A stretch of 64,000 nt of DNA from Pachypanchax playfairii (Eukaryota > Chordata > Actinopteri > Cyprinodontiformes > Aplocheilidae), in NCBI GenBank assembly GCA_006937955.1, contig SSNP01000008.1, forward strand, positions 7,137,209 to 7,201,208, read 5' to 3'. The notes below the pieces were generated by a model. The model did no database searches, was not told the origin of the DNA, and saw only the letters and a program-made list of their open reading frames with translations. The stretch's first letter is position 1. The number at the start of each line of letters is the position of its first letter. Below, in pieces: positions 35,729-47,859 of this stretch. The position numbers and the translations under genes were made by a program.

Positions 35729-37305
35729 ATGAAAATGTTGTTCATAATTTCTGCACTGCTGATGCTCAAAACTGGATGTAAGTATACTTAAAGATTAAAT
35801 ACACTCAAATATTCACGTTAGTCTCACTCACTCATTCGTTCATTATTATGTTCATGTTATTCTGTTTCTTTTGATGATAATTGAAAATGTTTGGGGAATT
35901 TATTTTCAGGCTGCACTGAAGATGAAAAGTTTGTGACAAAGACTGTTGATGTTGGACAAAATGTGACTCTGATGTGTCCTCGACAGAAATCTCGTTTACA
36001 CCAAGAAACCTGGTTCTGGATCAGATTTGTTTCTGGAAACCGTCCAGAGTTTCTTGGTGCCGCATTCAGCTATCTGACAGATGGAGTTGCTAGTGCTCCC
36101 GACATTAACGTAAATCATGATGAAGAAGCTTTTATGTTGCATATTAATGGAACTAAGCTGAGTGATACTGGACTTTACTACTGTGGTAGAGTCAGAAATC
36201 TTAACATGATCATTACTAATGGAACGTTTCTGAAGATTAAAGGTAAATACAAGTTAAACTATGTAAAAAAAAATTAACTAAAAATATTTTTTCTTCCGAA
36301 GAGTGAAAAATATTTATTTTTAAAATCTTGTCTTTTATTTCCCAGATACAGAATCAGATATCACTGCTGTCACTCAAGAGGCTCCGTCTGATCCGGCCCG
36401 TCCAGGAGACCCAGTGACTCTGCAGTGTTCAGTCCTCTCTGATACTGAGAGGAAAACCTGCTCAGCAGATCCCAGAGTGTTCTGGTTCAGAGCTGGATCA
36501 GATGAGACGCATCCCAAACTAATTTATACTCATGAAAACAGTAGAGAAGAATGTGAGAAGAGTCATGAAGCGGACTTTACACAGAAATGCGTGTACAACT
36601 TCTCCAGGAACATCAGCCCCTCTGATACTGGAACCTTTTACTGTGCTGTTGCCACATGTGGAGAGATCCTGTTTGGAAATGGAGTAAAACTGGAGATTGA
36701 AGGTATCTATATTAGTTTTCATATTTAACAATAATAATTCAGAAGCTAGTCGACAAGTCCCAGAAGTTTAATTCAAATATAATGTAGAATTTTTTCAAGA
36801 TTTGAAAAAACAAACATTTGATTTTATCTGTTTTATTTTTCCAGAACCCAAAATAGTTCTGATTCTGTTATGTGCTGCTTTGAGTGCGAGTCTCGCTGTT
36901 ATATTCTGCCTCATTTATGCCATCAGGAAGAAAAGTTGTGGATGTTGTAGTGGTAATACAAGTTTTATACATCAGTACTATATCAAATTACATTTTGTCA
37001 AAACTACAAATTATTAACTTTTATGTTAATACATTTTCTGTCACTCTGTAAACAGTTTCTGATAGAAGTCATCAACAAATTCAACAGGTAAAGTAAAAGG
37101 AAACTTAGCATATTGTTTTTCATAATACCATGTAATTTATCATGTATTTTTCCATAAACCTGATATTTTTCTTCAGAGAGATGAACATACTTTGGTTTAT
37201 GCTGCACCAACATTCACCAAGAGAAAAGCTGCAAAAGCAGAAAGACGGAAAGAAAAAGCACCTCTGGAGGAGACGGTCTACAATGATGTTAAAACATTTC
37301 ATTAA
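35729..37305 (+). CDS. nitr: Gene G: classical NITR, plus strand
   Basis: Exons: 35729-35777, 35910-36242, 36346-36702, 36845-36952, 37056-37087, 37177-37305; 335 codons. The signal exon (49 nt, not 43) encodes MKMLFIISALLMLKTG. The V domain has LMCPRQ, WFWIRFVSGNRPEFLG, TGLYYC and ends GTFLKIKG, the pattern I associate most directly with NITR V domains. The I domain has six cysteines (LQC, KTC, EEC, KC, FYC, TCG) and J-like FGNGVKLEIEG. The membrane span is IVLILLCAALSASLAVIFCLIYAI. The tail has TLVYAAPTF, an ITIM-like site spoiled by Pro at +3, and TVYNDV, which fits ITSM or a relaxed ITIM. Besides gene A it is the only plus-strand receptor. AATAAA near 37534 may be its poly(A) signal. Confidence 0.88.
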
Positions 37306-37588
37306 AACATTTATATTGTTTTGTAATTGTGATTAATGGGGTTCCTACATTTCCAAAACAACTAATCATGCACTTTAATTACTGAAAGATAAATTGTGTG
37401 TTAACACACAATAACAGTTTTCAGCCTGATTTCAGTGGATGTACAATGTTTCTTGTTCTTCACATTTTATATGTGAAAAATTCAATCCACCTATTTGTCT
37501 CTTTTGTAACACAGTACCTGTTTTTAGTAGATGAATAAATGTTACAAGTATAACATCTGTAGTATATGTGGAAATTATTGCAAAATGA

Positions 37589-37680
37589 NNNNNNNNNNNN
37601 NNNNNNNNNNNNNNNNNNNNNNNNNNNNNNNNNNNNNNNNNNNNNNNNNNNNNNNNNNNNNNNNNNNNNNNNNNNNNNNN
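37589..37680. other. Assembly gap (92 N)
   Basis: A run of N just past the 3' end of gene G. Confidence 0.99.
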
Positions 37681-38054
37681 CTCAGTAGTATTCATAAACA
37701 CTCTAATCTAACAGGCTGTTTCACATCATGAAGGTGGATTTAATAAAGATTAAATTTTGTTCTCAGGATTTTAAACACAGTATAACATTGACTCAGTATA
37801 ATGTTATTAGTGACACCAGCTGCTGGTAAAATGCCATTAAAGTATTTTGCAGTCCTGGTCTATAAAGAGGAAGGAAGTGAGAATGTTTTTTTTCTGTGAC
37901 TATTATTGGCACATGTATGTTCTCTAATACAATTTTTAGTAAACAGATTCATAGTGGCTTATGTTCATGTCAGATCAGCCTTGATGATTGTATTATACAA
38001 AACGTGTGTATTATACATAAATGTATACTAAAATAAAAAACCCTCTATATTTAT

Positions 38055-38160
38055 TGTCTCACACTGTAAATCTGTCATGAGAGCAGGAAGTGAAGCCACA
38101 TGCCTTTGATTGAGTAACTTTGACCAGTAACTGAAACTATTGTCTGCTCTGTGTTTCTAC
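38055..38160 (+). repeat. Arm of a distant inverted repeat
   Basis: CACTGTAAATCTGTCATGAG then GAAGCCACATGCCTTTGATT matches the reverse complement of 63560-63660. The region just after it (ACCAGATGTTTGATATACTG) also resembles the upstream flank of gene G. Confidence 0.6.
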
Positions 38161-40195
38161 TCAATATTTTACCAGATGTTTGATATACTGACAGAATACA
38201 GACAGTGGATGTTGCTGCTTCTGCTGGTGTGGGAGGAAGAGTGATTAGCACAGGCAGTCCAGTATCTTACACAATAAATCCAACTTACAAGCAGACAAAT
38301 CCAAACACAATCCGAGGTCACATACCAGATTTGATGGGCAGATAAACAGATAGGAGCTGAGACAGAGGCAGGTCGAAGACTCACAAGCTTTGTTGGAGCT
38401 CATCAGAAGCAGACGGGTTCCAATGGGGCTAGCAAGAGAGGTGGTCTGCGGCAGGGGAACGTTACGACAGTGAGCTTTCACAGGGGACCAGTAGGGGGAG
38501 AGCGAGAGCAAAACTTACTTAGTTCTGCTTTAATAACACCAGGTCATCTAAGTTTAAGACTAGTGGCATTAATATATCTGTGCTTCATTAATAATCCTGT
38601 GACCCTTCAAGGACCATTTTCAATCCGTGCTCTCAAACAAACAGATTGTTATTCACAGCCTAACACTGTGGTCGTAAAGAAGAAACTGTAAAATTTTAAT
38701 TTGTATTTGTGTAACTTTTTAATTCTCATAGAGAACAGATACTCCACATGTAGAGTAAAAACATAAACTGTCTGACTCAGACCAATCATGTGTTAGCATT
38801 GTGCTTTGGGGCGGGTGTTCAGGCGCGATTAGCAGCAAGTGCCCAGGCAGGCAAAGCAAAACAAACATGGCCGTTCTGCTGGATGTATGCATGCATAAAA
38901 GCGGCTATTTAATCTATTTTAAGATAACTATGATTTCCTAGTTGAAAAAAGAGCAAAGGGAAGATTTCCTGATGGTAATGATGTATGTGCTTTTCTCCTG
39001 ACTGGATTTGACAAGACCTTTATTTACTGTGATTGGCTAAAAACAAGTCATGATAGGCAGAGACTTGCTGGCGCAGCTTCCAATAAGCTGAAAATATTAT
39101 ACCAGATGGCCCTCCCTCATTCAGACAGAGCAGTTCTGGATCCGACTGGTTAGTGGTGCTACACATAGATCTGGCAGAACCAGGTTATTAGCTTCCAGTT
39201 GGTGTAATTTAAATTCCCCTTTTAACACACAGACTTCCTATTGATCAAGTTCTATTGCACACAAAAAAATTAAGTACTAAGCAACCTAATACATTATCAG
39301 CGTCCAAAAATCCTTGTTACACTATATTTGTCAACACTGACTTCTTCTTATGTTGCCAAAGAACTTCAAATAGTTATTTACTTTTTGTTTTACTTTTCTT
39401 GTTGTTACCATAGAAAAACTATCGTAAATCATATGTCCCAGTTTTATGCAGCATTTTTTTTTACTTTTGTGGAGAGAGAAGACAGGGTGAAAAAAAGAGA
39501 AGAGAGTGTTTCATTGAGCTGCAACTGTTGTCAACAGCAAATTTCAACCTCAACCACATTGAATTGATATGAACAACACTGGGTTGTATCACCTCTAAAT
39601 GATGTAATTGCAAGTGTAAACTTCAAACAAATTAGATCAGTCACACTTTCTTGTTGAAATTTAACACTTTTTAAGTCAAGTAACACACAAAGTGTTTCAC
39701 ACCACAAAGTGACTTTAACATATATTCACATTTGATGGTGATGAACTACATATTGTTGCCACAGCTGCCTGAAACAGGCTGACAACTAATTTGTGTCATA
39801 TAGTCACTCTGACATGTTTGTTGTGTGATGATTTGTTTTGCAACATGATGTGGTAAATGAAACATGCTGAGGGCTGGTTTATTGTACATTTTAATCAAAC
39901 ATAGATGTTTAAAGGAACGACAGTCATGCAAAATTTGACAATTAAGCATTTCCTTGAACAACAATAAATTCTTTGTTTTACATGGAGGAGATTGGTTCTT
40001 TATTGGGTCCTTGTTTCAGTAGTTGTTGTCTAACGCTCTAAAAAAAACTTCCAAACAATTCTCAAAATTAAATTTGCAGACACTGACAAAACTTTTTTTA
40101 TAAACAAAACAATTTGAATTGCGTACAACAATGTAGTACACTATAGCTCAAAGTAAATATAGATTAAAGTTCAGTACAAGGTGATACCAAACAAC

Positions 40196-43100
40196 TCACT
40201 TTATCAATTTAAAATCTTGAAAAGCAGCATAGATCCTGTTTGTCTCCACAGCTGCTTTGACTGTTCCGTTGTCAGCTTTTATTGGTGTGAAGACAGCAGC
40301 AGAGTAAATCCAGCCATTCTCGCCTCTCTTAGACACAAACACATTGATCATTTATCAGACATTACATATTTTAAATTATTGAAACAGGTTTAATTTAAAA
40401 TAGTTATACTTCACCTGTTGACTTTTCTTGCCACCACTATGTTTAGTTTCAACAACAACTGGGTTATTAAAAAAAAGAAAACAGAAAACTGTCAATAGAG
40501 TTGCTGCATTTTCAAAAGTAGAAATATAAGTAACTGTTTTACCTTCACAGTGAAGACATTTCTTTTTCTTGATGAAGCATGAGAGGACGGCAATAACAAT
40601 CACACTGAAAGTCAGGACAGCGTACAGAAGCAAGATGGAACCTGAAACATTGTTAAAAGGGAAAAAGTTGAATGCAGGTAAGCAAAATGTGATGATTCAT
40701 GACATCATGTCCAGTTTGTATAAAAAAAGGGACATATTTTACGTTGAATGTACACTGTGAAATGTAATTTTATTTTTAAAGAGGCCATTTCACACATATT
40801 TCATGACTTTGTGGTTATTTCTTAAGTATTAACCTGTAATATAAAACATTTAATTTCAAAAAAATATTAGGAAACACTCAATCTATCTGCGTCAAAATTC
40901 GGCTAGCTTTGTCAGGCTTCGCCTGTAACTCATTAATATTCATTATTCGATTTTGCTGGACTCAGATTAGCTAACAAACTAGCCTATAAGAGCAAGGTAT
41001 ACTGTTTCCTGCCCTGCTGCGCATGGCAACAGCAGACGTTCTCTCTTCCTGTTTGCTACGTCTTATGCTAACAGCTTTTAGCTGCCGGAGCTGATGAATA
41101 CTAACAAGCAAAGGAGTTGTGATGAAACAAATACAGGCCGTTCGAACTCTGGTTTTATCGCCACCTGCATAGTTGGGAGATAAAAATTGAAAGAGAAGTT
41201 GTTGACCTGTTTTCACACCCACTATGAAGGTAAGAACACCTGTGGAGCTAAAATATTCAACAGAAACCTCAGAAAAAAACATTTTTAATGGAAGGGTATC
41301 TTTAACAGAAAATCTTTGGTGGAGCTCACTTATTTTTTGAACTTGTCATGAAAACTCATTTTGAGTTATTCAGGAAGATTTAGTGGTTATAAAATAGTTA
41401 CATGAATTGATGAAACTGATTTAATCTGAAAAAAATTAACCCTTACATGCATTGTGGTCACAACAGTGGACAAATATTCAAAAGCTGTTTTCTTGTACAC
41501 GAAGGAAGGATTTTTGTTGTAATAACACTTTAGCCACCGCATGCTAGTATGTCACTCTGCAGGTGGCTGGCACTGCATTTTATGTGCATTCTTACAAAAT
41601 CATCAGAATAATGTCATCAGGATATTATAATTTACATGCGTTTCTCATAATGTTTCACAGTCAAAACACGCTGTCCTTTTGAAAAAACATATCGGAACCA
41701 TAGGGGAAAGTGCATTAGTCGTTTCAGTAGTACATGTTTAAATATATATATATATATATGTATATATTCTAGTGCACTGAACTTAAGTTGGTTTAGTTTA
41801 AACCAACTTAAGTTAAAAAAAGAAGTGTTTTTGAATATTTTTTAAGTAAAAGGAAATTGAAATAATTAAAATATGAATCCAAGGTAAATTATAATGACAT
41901 TAATCAAGTTATTTTACGTTCTGCAAACTTAAATTATTCAAGTGAGTTGAACATAGTAGCGTGAATATCCCCACATTTTTGTCTGTTTGATGAATAGATT
42001 AAAAAATTGAGTTACCTTTATCCTCCACTGTCACTTTGGTTCCATTTCCAAATAAAATCTGTCCACATGAAGCCACAGCACAGTAATATGTTCCAGCATC
42101 AGAGGAACTGATATTGTTGGAGAACATGCATCTTTTCTGAGAATCAGATTCAGTCTCACATCCATTATGTCTGTTTCCATCCGTGTAGAGAATGTCAGGA
42201 AAAGACTTATTTGATCCAGATCTGAACCAGAACACGCTGACATCGTCTGGGCACATCAAGTTCTCAGCACCATAAAGAACTGAACACTGCAGAGTAGTAA
42301 CTGCACCGGAAGGATCTGATACTTTTGTCTGTTGAATTTCAATGGAGTTTGATGATCTCTCGGTGTTTCCTACAGTAGAAAATACAAAACTGTTAGACAA
42401 TGAGATGAAATGACATTCTCTAAGTTGAACAATGAGCTCAGACATTTAAAGATTATACATGTAAAGAGTAACACAAATACACAGTGATGCAAAAATGGAA
42501 TCTATATTTTTTTAAACAGCGTTACCTGCTCTTATGATTTTACATTTGGAATGGGATGAGTGTTTATGTAATGAGGAAGAAAAAAATCTTAATCACAATT
42601 TGCTCTTAGAGCAATTTCTGCCCATCTATCTGTCAATTTGTATTTTCTTTTTATTTCTGCAAAATATTTGTTTGTTGTTACATTATATTTTCTAATTAAA
42701 AATTAACTGACAGATGATATTTATTTGAAACTGCTGACTAGAATATATTTAACATAAAATGGAAAATATGAAACTAAATGGCTGGTTTAGCTCATGATCC
42801 ACTAAGATGAATTAAGCCAACATCTTAACATTTTTCAATGCCAGCTGTAATTATCTAATGCTGTTCACTAAGATAGTCTGACTACATTCTGAAGATGGTT
42901 CAGTTCAATCAGTGAGGATTCTCAGGCAAATGATAGATGGCCTGTATTTATACAGTGTTTTTCTAGTCTTACTGACAAATATGTCTCATTACACCCTGGT
43001 ATTTAAAAAGAGTAACTGTTCGATAGAGATTAAAGTATTTATTTTTTCCCTCATACATTAGTGAGCATGATTCTGTTCATTTATTATTCTTTGTTATCAG

Positions 43101-43775
43101 TTAAAAAACAACTAAACATTAATTTGTAATGTGAGTAACGAAATTGTTGATACAACTTGAACTATAGTTGTACATAATTCATTCTTAAAAGAAAGCTTAA
43201 AATAGTATTACCTGTTAAATGACATTACCTGTTATTAACAAATAGGTCCCATTCCAGTAATTCTTATTCCAGTCAGCGATTGAGCAGTGATACATTCCTT
43301 CATCTTCCTGAACTGTCTTTAAGATGGTAAGAGTTGTAACCTGCTCATTATATGTTGACTTCAGTCTTGAGTCTGAAAATTCTGGTTCATACTGTGGTTT
43401 TCCATCTTTAATCAACTTCACCATTAATTTCAGAGTATCTCCTGTACTCTGCTTGTACCAGTGAAGTTCACTACTGCTCTGCCTTTTATCAGGCAAAGTA
43501 CATGTCAAATATGCTGTTTCACCAAGTTGAACTGTGGCCACTGGAACCAGAGTGTCTGAAAAAAAAGTTGTAAACTTTCAAAAATAAAATCGCAATACTA
43601 GAATTAGACATCGGAAAACTATAGATTTTTAAAAATACACAAAATTTAGGGATAAATGTTCAAACAGTGTTGTTGTAAAGAAATATAAAGAAAGGTACAA
43701 ACAAATCTGAAGAGAGCGTGGATGGAACTTACACCCTTGTTGAAGGAGAAGCAGCATAACCCAGAACAGAATCAT
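40196..43775 (-). CDS. nitr: Gene H: NITR, type 2 tail
   Basis: Exons in transcript order: 43775-43733, 43555-43229, 42369-42016, 40641-40543, 40458-40415, 40327-40196; 332 codons. The signal exon encodes MILFWVMLLLLQQG. The V domain matches gene E residue for residue. The I domain is close to that of gene E (six cysteines, YYCAVASCG, FGNGTKV) but ends TVEDKG instead of KAG. From there on the gene resembles K, not E. The membrane span is ILLLYAVLTFSVIVIAVLSCF, followed by IKKKKCLHC. The tail has WIYSAAV and RIYAAF, which are not ITIMs. The transmembrane exon is 27 nt shorter than that of gene K, removing the stem just outside the membrane. Intron 3 carries an insertion of about 500 bp (roughly 40780-41320) absent from gene K. 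Confidence 0.83.
40780..41320. other. Insertion in gene H intron 3
   Basis: The flanks align with gene K intron 3 (about 55300-55520), but this stretch has no counterpart there. It is less AT-rich than its surroundings (GCTGCCGGAGCTGATGAATA, TTTTATCGCCACCTGCATAG). I could not find terminal repeats or a coding frame. Confidence 0.4.
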
Positions 43776-43829
43776 CTTTACACTGCTGGGCTCAAACACT
43801 TGTTTTTTACTTATCATTCAGTGGCAGAA

Positions 43830-43897
43830 GGAGGAGTAATGATTAAGAGCATCTGGTTGGTTAGTTCAAAGTGCACCATTAAAGTGTACTTCCTTCC
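43830..43897 (-). promoter_or_regulatory. Upstream module of gene H
   Basis: On the gene strand: GAAGGAAGTACAC (Ets-type) and TAACCAACCAGA, a CCAAT box changed at one base to CCAAC. The sequence resembles that of gene E. Confidence 0.4.
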
Positions 43898-44369
43898 ATG
43901 CTAGGGTCTTTTTTTTTCATTCTCATACTGTTTGTCTTTAATATTTGCGTTTTTATTACTGCATACACATGGAGTGATTAATATGTTGGGGTTTTTTTTT
44001 ATTAAAAGATAAAATTTTAGCTGAGGAATCACAGACATCATGCCAGCGATCTTGTTTACAAGCAATAAATGTTATGTGAGATACATGAACATTAAACCTT
44101 TACTGGCATGTTTCTGCCCGACTACCATGCAGATGGAAACTCTTACTCAGATACAATGGAGAAAAAAAATTGCCTGACCAGTTCAATAGAAGTATATCTC
44201 ACTATTATTATTATAATGACTTGCAGCTGTTCGTGGGACACTGACAGAAAAGAGTGACAGAATTCAGAGAGAAACATCATGTCAATTTTATAAATTTTAT
44301 TGCTTTGTTTTCTTTCACAAAAAAATAAAAATGAATCCATTAATTGTGTCATTGTCTTTTACATTTATT
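43898..44369. other. Intergenic, H upstream to I downstream
   Basis: No gene. It includes a T-rich run near 43990. It ends in gene I 3' flank sequence resembling those of genes F and J. Confidence 0.4.
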
Positions 44370-44858
44370 TTAAAGGTGCAATATGTAAGAATTTGACATA
44401 AAAACAGTAAAAGTAAGGTTAACCTATTTGTAACAGATTTTGATCTCAGCCGGCTGGGTTGTCGCCAGTTTTTGCTACTTTGAATTTGCTGGTCTGGGAT
44501 GGAATCATTGTTTACAATAGTTATTCCGTGCCCAGACTTCCTGGTTTCATAACGAATCATATGTGAGCCTGCAAGGTTGCAAAGCCTTCAACACAAGCAG
44601 CTGTAATTCCACAACAACCAGCAGCAAAAAGTAGCAGCTCTGTGGATGGAATGGAAGCTAGTAAAAGAAGTGGCCCTAGGGTTACTTTGGGTAAACTGTG
44701 ACAATATTCAAAAAAATTGAACAAATACAAGAGAAAAAAAAGGAGGATCAACTTTGGAACTGGCAACCAATCAGGAAATTCGGGGGGGGAGGGGGGGAGT
44801 GGCTGAGAGCAGCTCTTTTTTACATGAACTGTCTATTTCTTACATATTGCACCTTTAA
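44370..44858. mobile_element. MITE with TTAA ends, downstream of gene I
   Basis: A 22 bp inverted repeat, TTAAAGGTGCAATATGTAAG plus AA, bounds 489 bp. The TTAA at each edge could be a piggyBac-type target duplication, though I am not sure of the class. Genes F and J lack it at the same place (31560 and 50063). A second copy lies at 58759-59247. Confidence 0.7.
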
Positions 44859-45082
44859 GGAAACAACTCAATTTTTTTTATGAAATGCTAAAACAACTTG
44901 GCTGAACTTTCTAAATGACAATCAAATACAAACAATCACAAAAAATCTTTGAATTTTAAAAAAAGTACATATTATACATATATCTTGTGATCTTATTTTA
45001 ACAAAAAAAGTTGTCTAAAAAAATAGACATATTTGTTTACTCTCACATCAGTGGTTGATGCTGTAAAAAACATTAATAATAA

Positions 45083-47470
45083 TCAGAGTTTAACTTGGGA
45101 GTAAACACTTTCCTGATTCTTCATCTCTCTCGTCTTCTTTACTCGTGTACTTTTCCTTCCAGAGAAATCCAATGCAGCGTACTTCAGATCTGGTCCATCT
45201 TCAGTCTGTGTAGTAAATATTAGGCTTATTATGAAGTTTAATTGTTGCATAGAGGGTGAGAAATATTAATATTTTAAACAGTAACGACGTTTGTGATCTG
45301 TGCTTACATCATGATCTCTTGGTTGGCTCAAACTGTTGCATCTTGCCTGTGAAGACAAACTTGAGTTTTCTTTTCCTAAATAGGAAGAAGCACATGAAAA
45401 TCATCTGACTTTTCATCCAAAGTAGATTTAATAAGTTGTTATTCTGCACTGTGGGGATTGAAATGTCAAGAAAAACAACACAGAATAACTAAAAATGAAT
45501 TTCACAACAATATTAAGCCATAACATCACCAACAAGCCACCAGAAAGATTAGGGATGTCCCGATCAAGTTTTTTGCCCTCGATTCCGAGTCTGAGTGATA
45601 TGATTTTGAGTATCTATCAATACAGAGTCCCGATTTGATACTTCTATAATACATTAAAAATGGATTAAAAAAGAGCAAATAAACAGATCTAGGATGTTCC
45701 TTATTTTTCTATTTAATTCACCCTATTTAAATATTTAGCTGCAGGAGGCACTGAGATACTGGGTTGCTACAGCACCCATAGAGGGAAACTGATTAGCATG
45801 TTCTTTTCAGAACTGAATTAGGTCGCTCAACTTAGGGGTGTTTTTTTTTCCGAGAGGTAGGTCTGCACTTGAGTTTCTGTTGATGTGGTACTCAAAGACC
45901 TTCCCTGTGACTGCATGGTTTTAATACAGTACGTACAGACCACAGACATACTTGTGTTTTCTGCTTCAAGCTGCTTCCATGTTCTACTTTGTTTCAGAGA
46001 CACTATTTAGATGCAAAGTGATGCCATGCTGCATGCTTTGCTGTTTCTGTGTAGATGCAGTAAAAAATAATGAGAATGTACATACATCAATGTTCATATC
46101 CTGATTGGGAGGTAACTTCTGATCGAGTCTGAAACCACGTGATTGCGCCCAATTTCTGATCACGTGATCGGATCTGGACATCCCTTCTCTTAGGGTCTTC
46201 AGCAGTTTAAACTCCAAGTACTCCCAATTTACTGAATAACACTTACTTTTACATGGTTTACATGCTGCTCTTGAAGTTTGATAACAGAAGAAAACAATAT
46301 TTACAGACACAGAAAAGGCCAAACAGATTATTGTTATCACCAGTAGAGTAGATTCAGTATCTGCTGTTTGTTCTGTAAAATGAAGATAAAAGACATTTTA
46401 AAAAAGACTCAGTTATGTTTGCACTAACATTATAGAAGTAATAATATTACTGTATATTATCCACTAATAAACATAAAATAATACCTTCTATTTTAGTTCC
46501 ATTTCCAATTAAAATGTGTCCACATGTGGCCACAGCACAGTAATAAGTTCCAGGATCAGAGGAGCTGACAGTCTTAGAGAAGTTAAAAACACATCTTAAA
46601 TCAGATTTATTTCTACACTCATCATGTCGTTTTCCATCAGTGTAAATGATGTTTGGATGAGTATTTTCTGATGTTGTTCTGAACCAGAACACGCTGAGAT
46701 CTTCTGAACACGGCTTGTTCACGGAGTCAGAAAAGACTGAACACTGAAGAGTCACTGGGTCTCCTGGATGGACTGGATTTAATCCTGTCTGCTGTTGAAC
46801 AACAGTGTAGTTCAATGTCTTCTCACTGTTTCCTACAGAATATAATATAATACTGTGTTAGAAATGTATTCTTTTAATTGCAGACATGTTTTCTCATTTG
46901 AAAGACAGGCACAAAGATATTCAAAACAATTCAAATAAAAAGCAGTTCATGCACACGTTACCTTTTATAGTTAAATATGTGCCATTCCAAATATTCTTTG
47001 TCCAGTCGATGAAAGCGCAGTGATACATTCCTTCATCTTCTTGAACTGTTTTCAGGATAATCAGAATGCTGATTTTATCATCAAGCCTCACATTAATTCT
47101 TGAAGCAGAAGGATTTTGTCCATTTTCAGGTGCTGCAGGATTCCGTATGAAAAGTAATTTCAAAGAATCTCCTGTTATTTGTTTGTACCAGTGAAGTTTA
47201 CCACTGAAATCCATATCATCAGGCAAAGCACATGTCAAATTAACGGGTTCACCAAGTCGAACAGTGATCACTGGAACTGAAGTGTCTGCATTAGATAAAA
47301 GTAGAACATGTTAAACAATAAAGTCAGTAAAGTTGACGTTAAAAAATTAGGACAAGATGAACATAAGCTGTTTCATTTTGGAAGTCATGTAAATACTTCA
47401 TTATAAATAACTATAGATGGAACTTACATCCTTGGTGAAAGAGAAGCAGTGTCACCCAGAAGAGAATCAT
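45083..47470 (-). CDS. nitr: Gene I: NITR, ITIM tail (type 1)
   Basis: Exons in transcript order: 47470-47428, 47285-46962, 46832-46485, 46372-46247, 45375-45308, 45205-45083; 343 codons. The V domain (LTCALPDDMDFSGKLHWYKQ) is one codon shorter than that of gene F and differs from it mainly around CDR1 and CDR2 positions. The I domain (six cysteines, CAVATCGHILIGNGTKIEG) matches genes J, K and M almost exactly. The membrane span is LLVITIICLAFSVSVNIVFFCY. The tail has LKYAAL and SVYSQV, both ITIMs, so inhibition is predicted. Intron 4 contains a 635 bp hAT-like MITE (45551-46185). Gene M is a near-identical copy 14.4 kb away. Confidence 0.87.
45551..46185. mobile_element. hAT-like MITE in gene I intron 4
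   Basis: Ends AGGGATGTCCCGATCAAG and GATCGGATCTGGACATCCCT are imperfect inverted repeats typical of fish hAT non-autonomous elements. Genes F and J lack it in the same intron. A clear target duplication is not visible. A second copy is in gene M at 59940-60574. Confidence 0.7.
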
Positions 47471-47520
47471 TTTCACACTGTCAATGCTGGGGCTCTTTAG
47501 TCTATATTGCAGTGAAAGGA

Positions 47521-47586
47521 GGAGGTGGGGTGATCCAGGGTCTCTGATTGGTTAATTCAAAACATACCATAAAAATGCATTTCCTG
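47521..47586 (-). promoter_or_regulatory. Conserved upstream module of gene I
   Basis: Same CAGGAAATGCA, TTAACCAATCAGAGA and ACCCCACCT elements as gene F, starting about 50 bp upstream of the ATG. Confidence 0.5.
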
Positions 47587-47859
47587 TTTCACTGGTCTCT
47601 CTCCTTTTAAACTGGTCTGACCCCTTACAAGCAATTATCATTGTTATAAGAAAGTCTTTTGTTGTAGTTATATAATATTTTGAACGAATGCAACTTTTTA
47701 TCAAACAGTCTGTATAAAAATTTTAAACAATTAGTATTTAATCTGGACCATATTAATTGTGTGCATGTGTGAGTGTTTGTGTGGTGGGAGAGGGACTAAA
47801 AACTAAAATAAAGTCTTGCTGAGCTGTTGACATGTTTCTTAACTGTTCCCTTCTCAGAT

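Larger units (their letters stand above)
37306..40195. other. G-H intergenic region
   Basis: No gene recognised. A stretch at 38060-38160 is repeated in inverted orientation at 63560-63660. About 38190-38510 looks like an interspersed repeat of unnamed type. The rest is AT-rich and featureless to me. Confidence 0.4.

Noticed and set aside
44557..44766. Open frame on the minus strand repeated at 58946-59155
   Set aside because: It lies entirely inside the TTAA-ended MITE, has no known protein features, and is repeated only because the MITE was duplicated.
45984..46180. Open frame running on from the gene I transmembrane exon
   Set aside because: It is read-through from exon 4 into the hAT-like MITE in intron 4; a good GTAAGT donor ends the exon at 46247.
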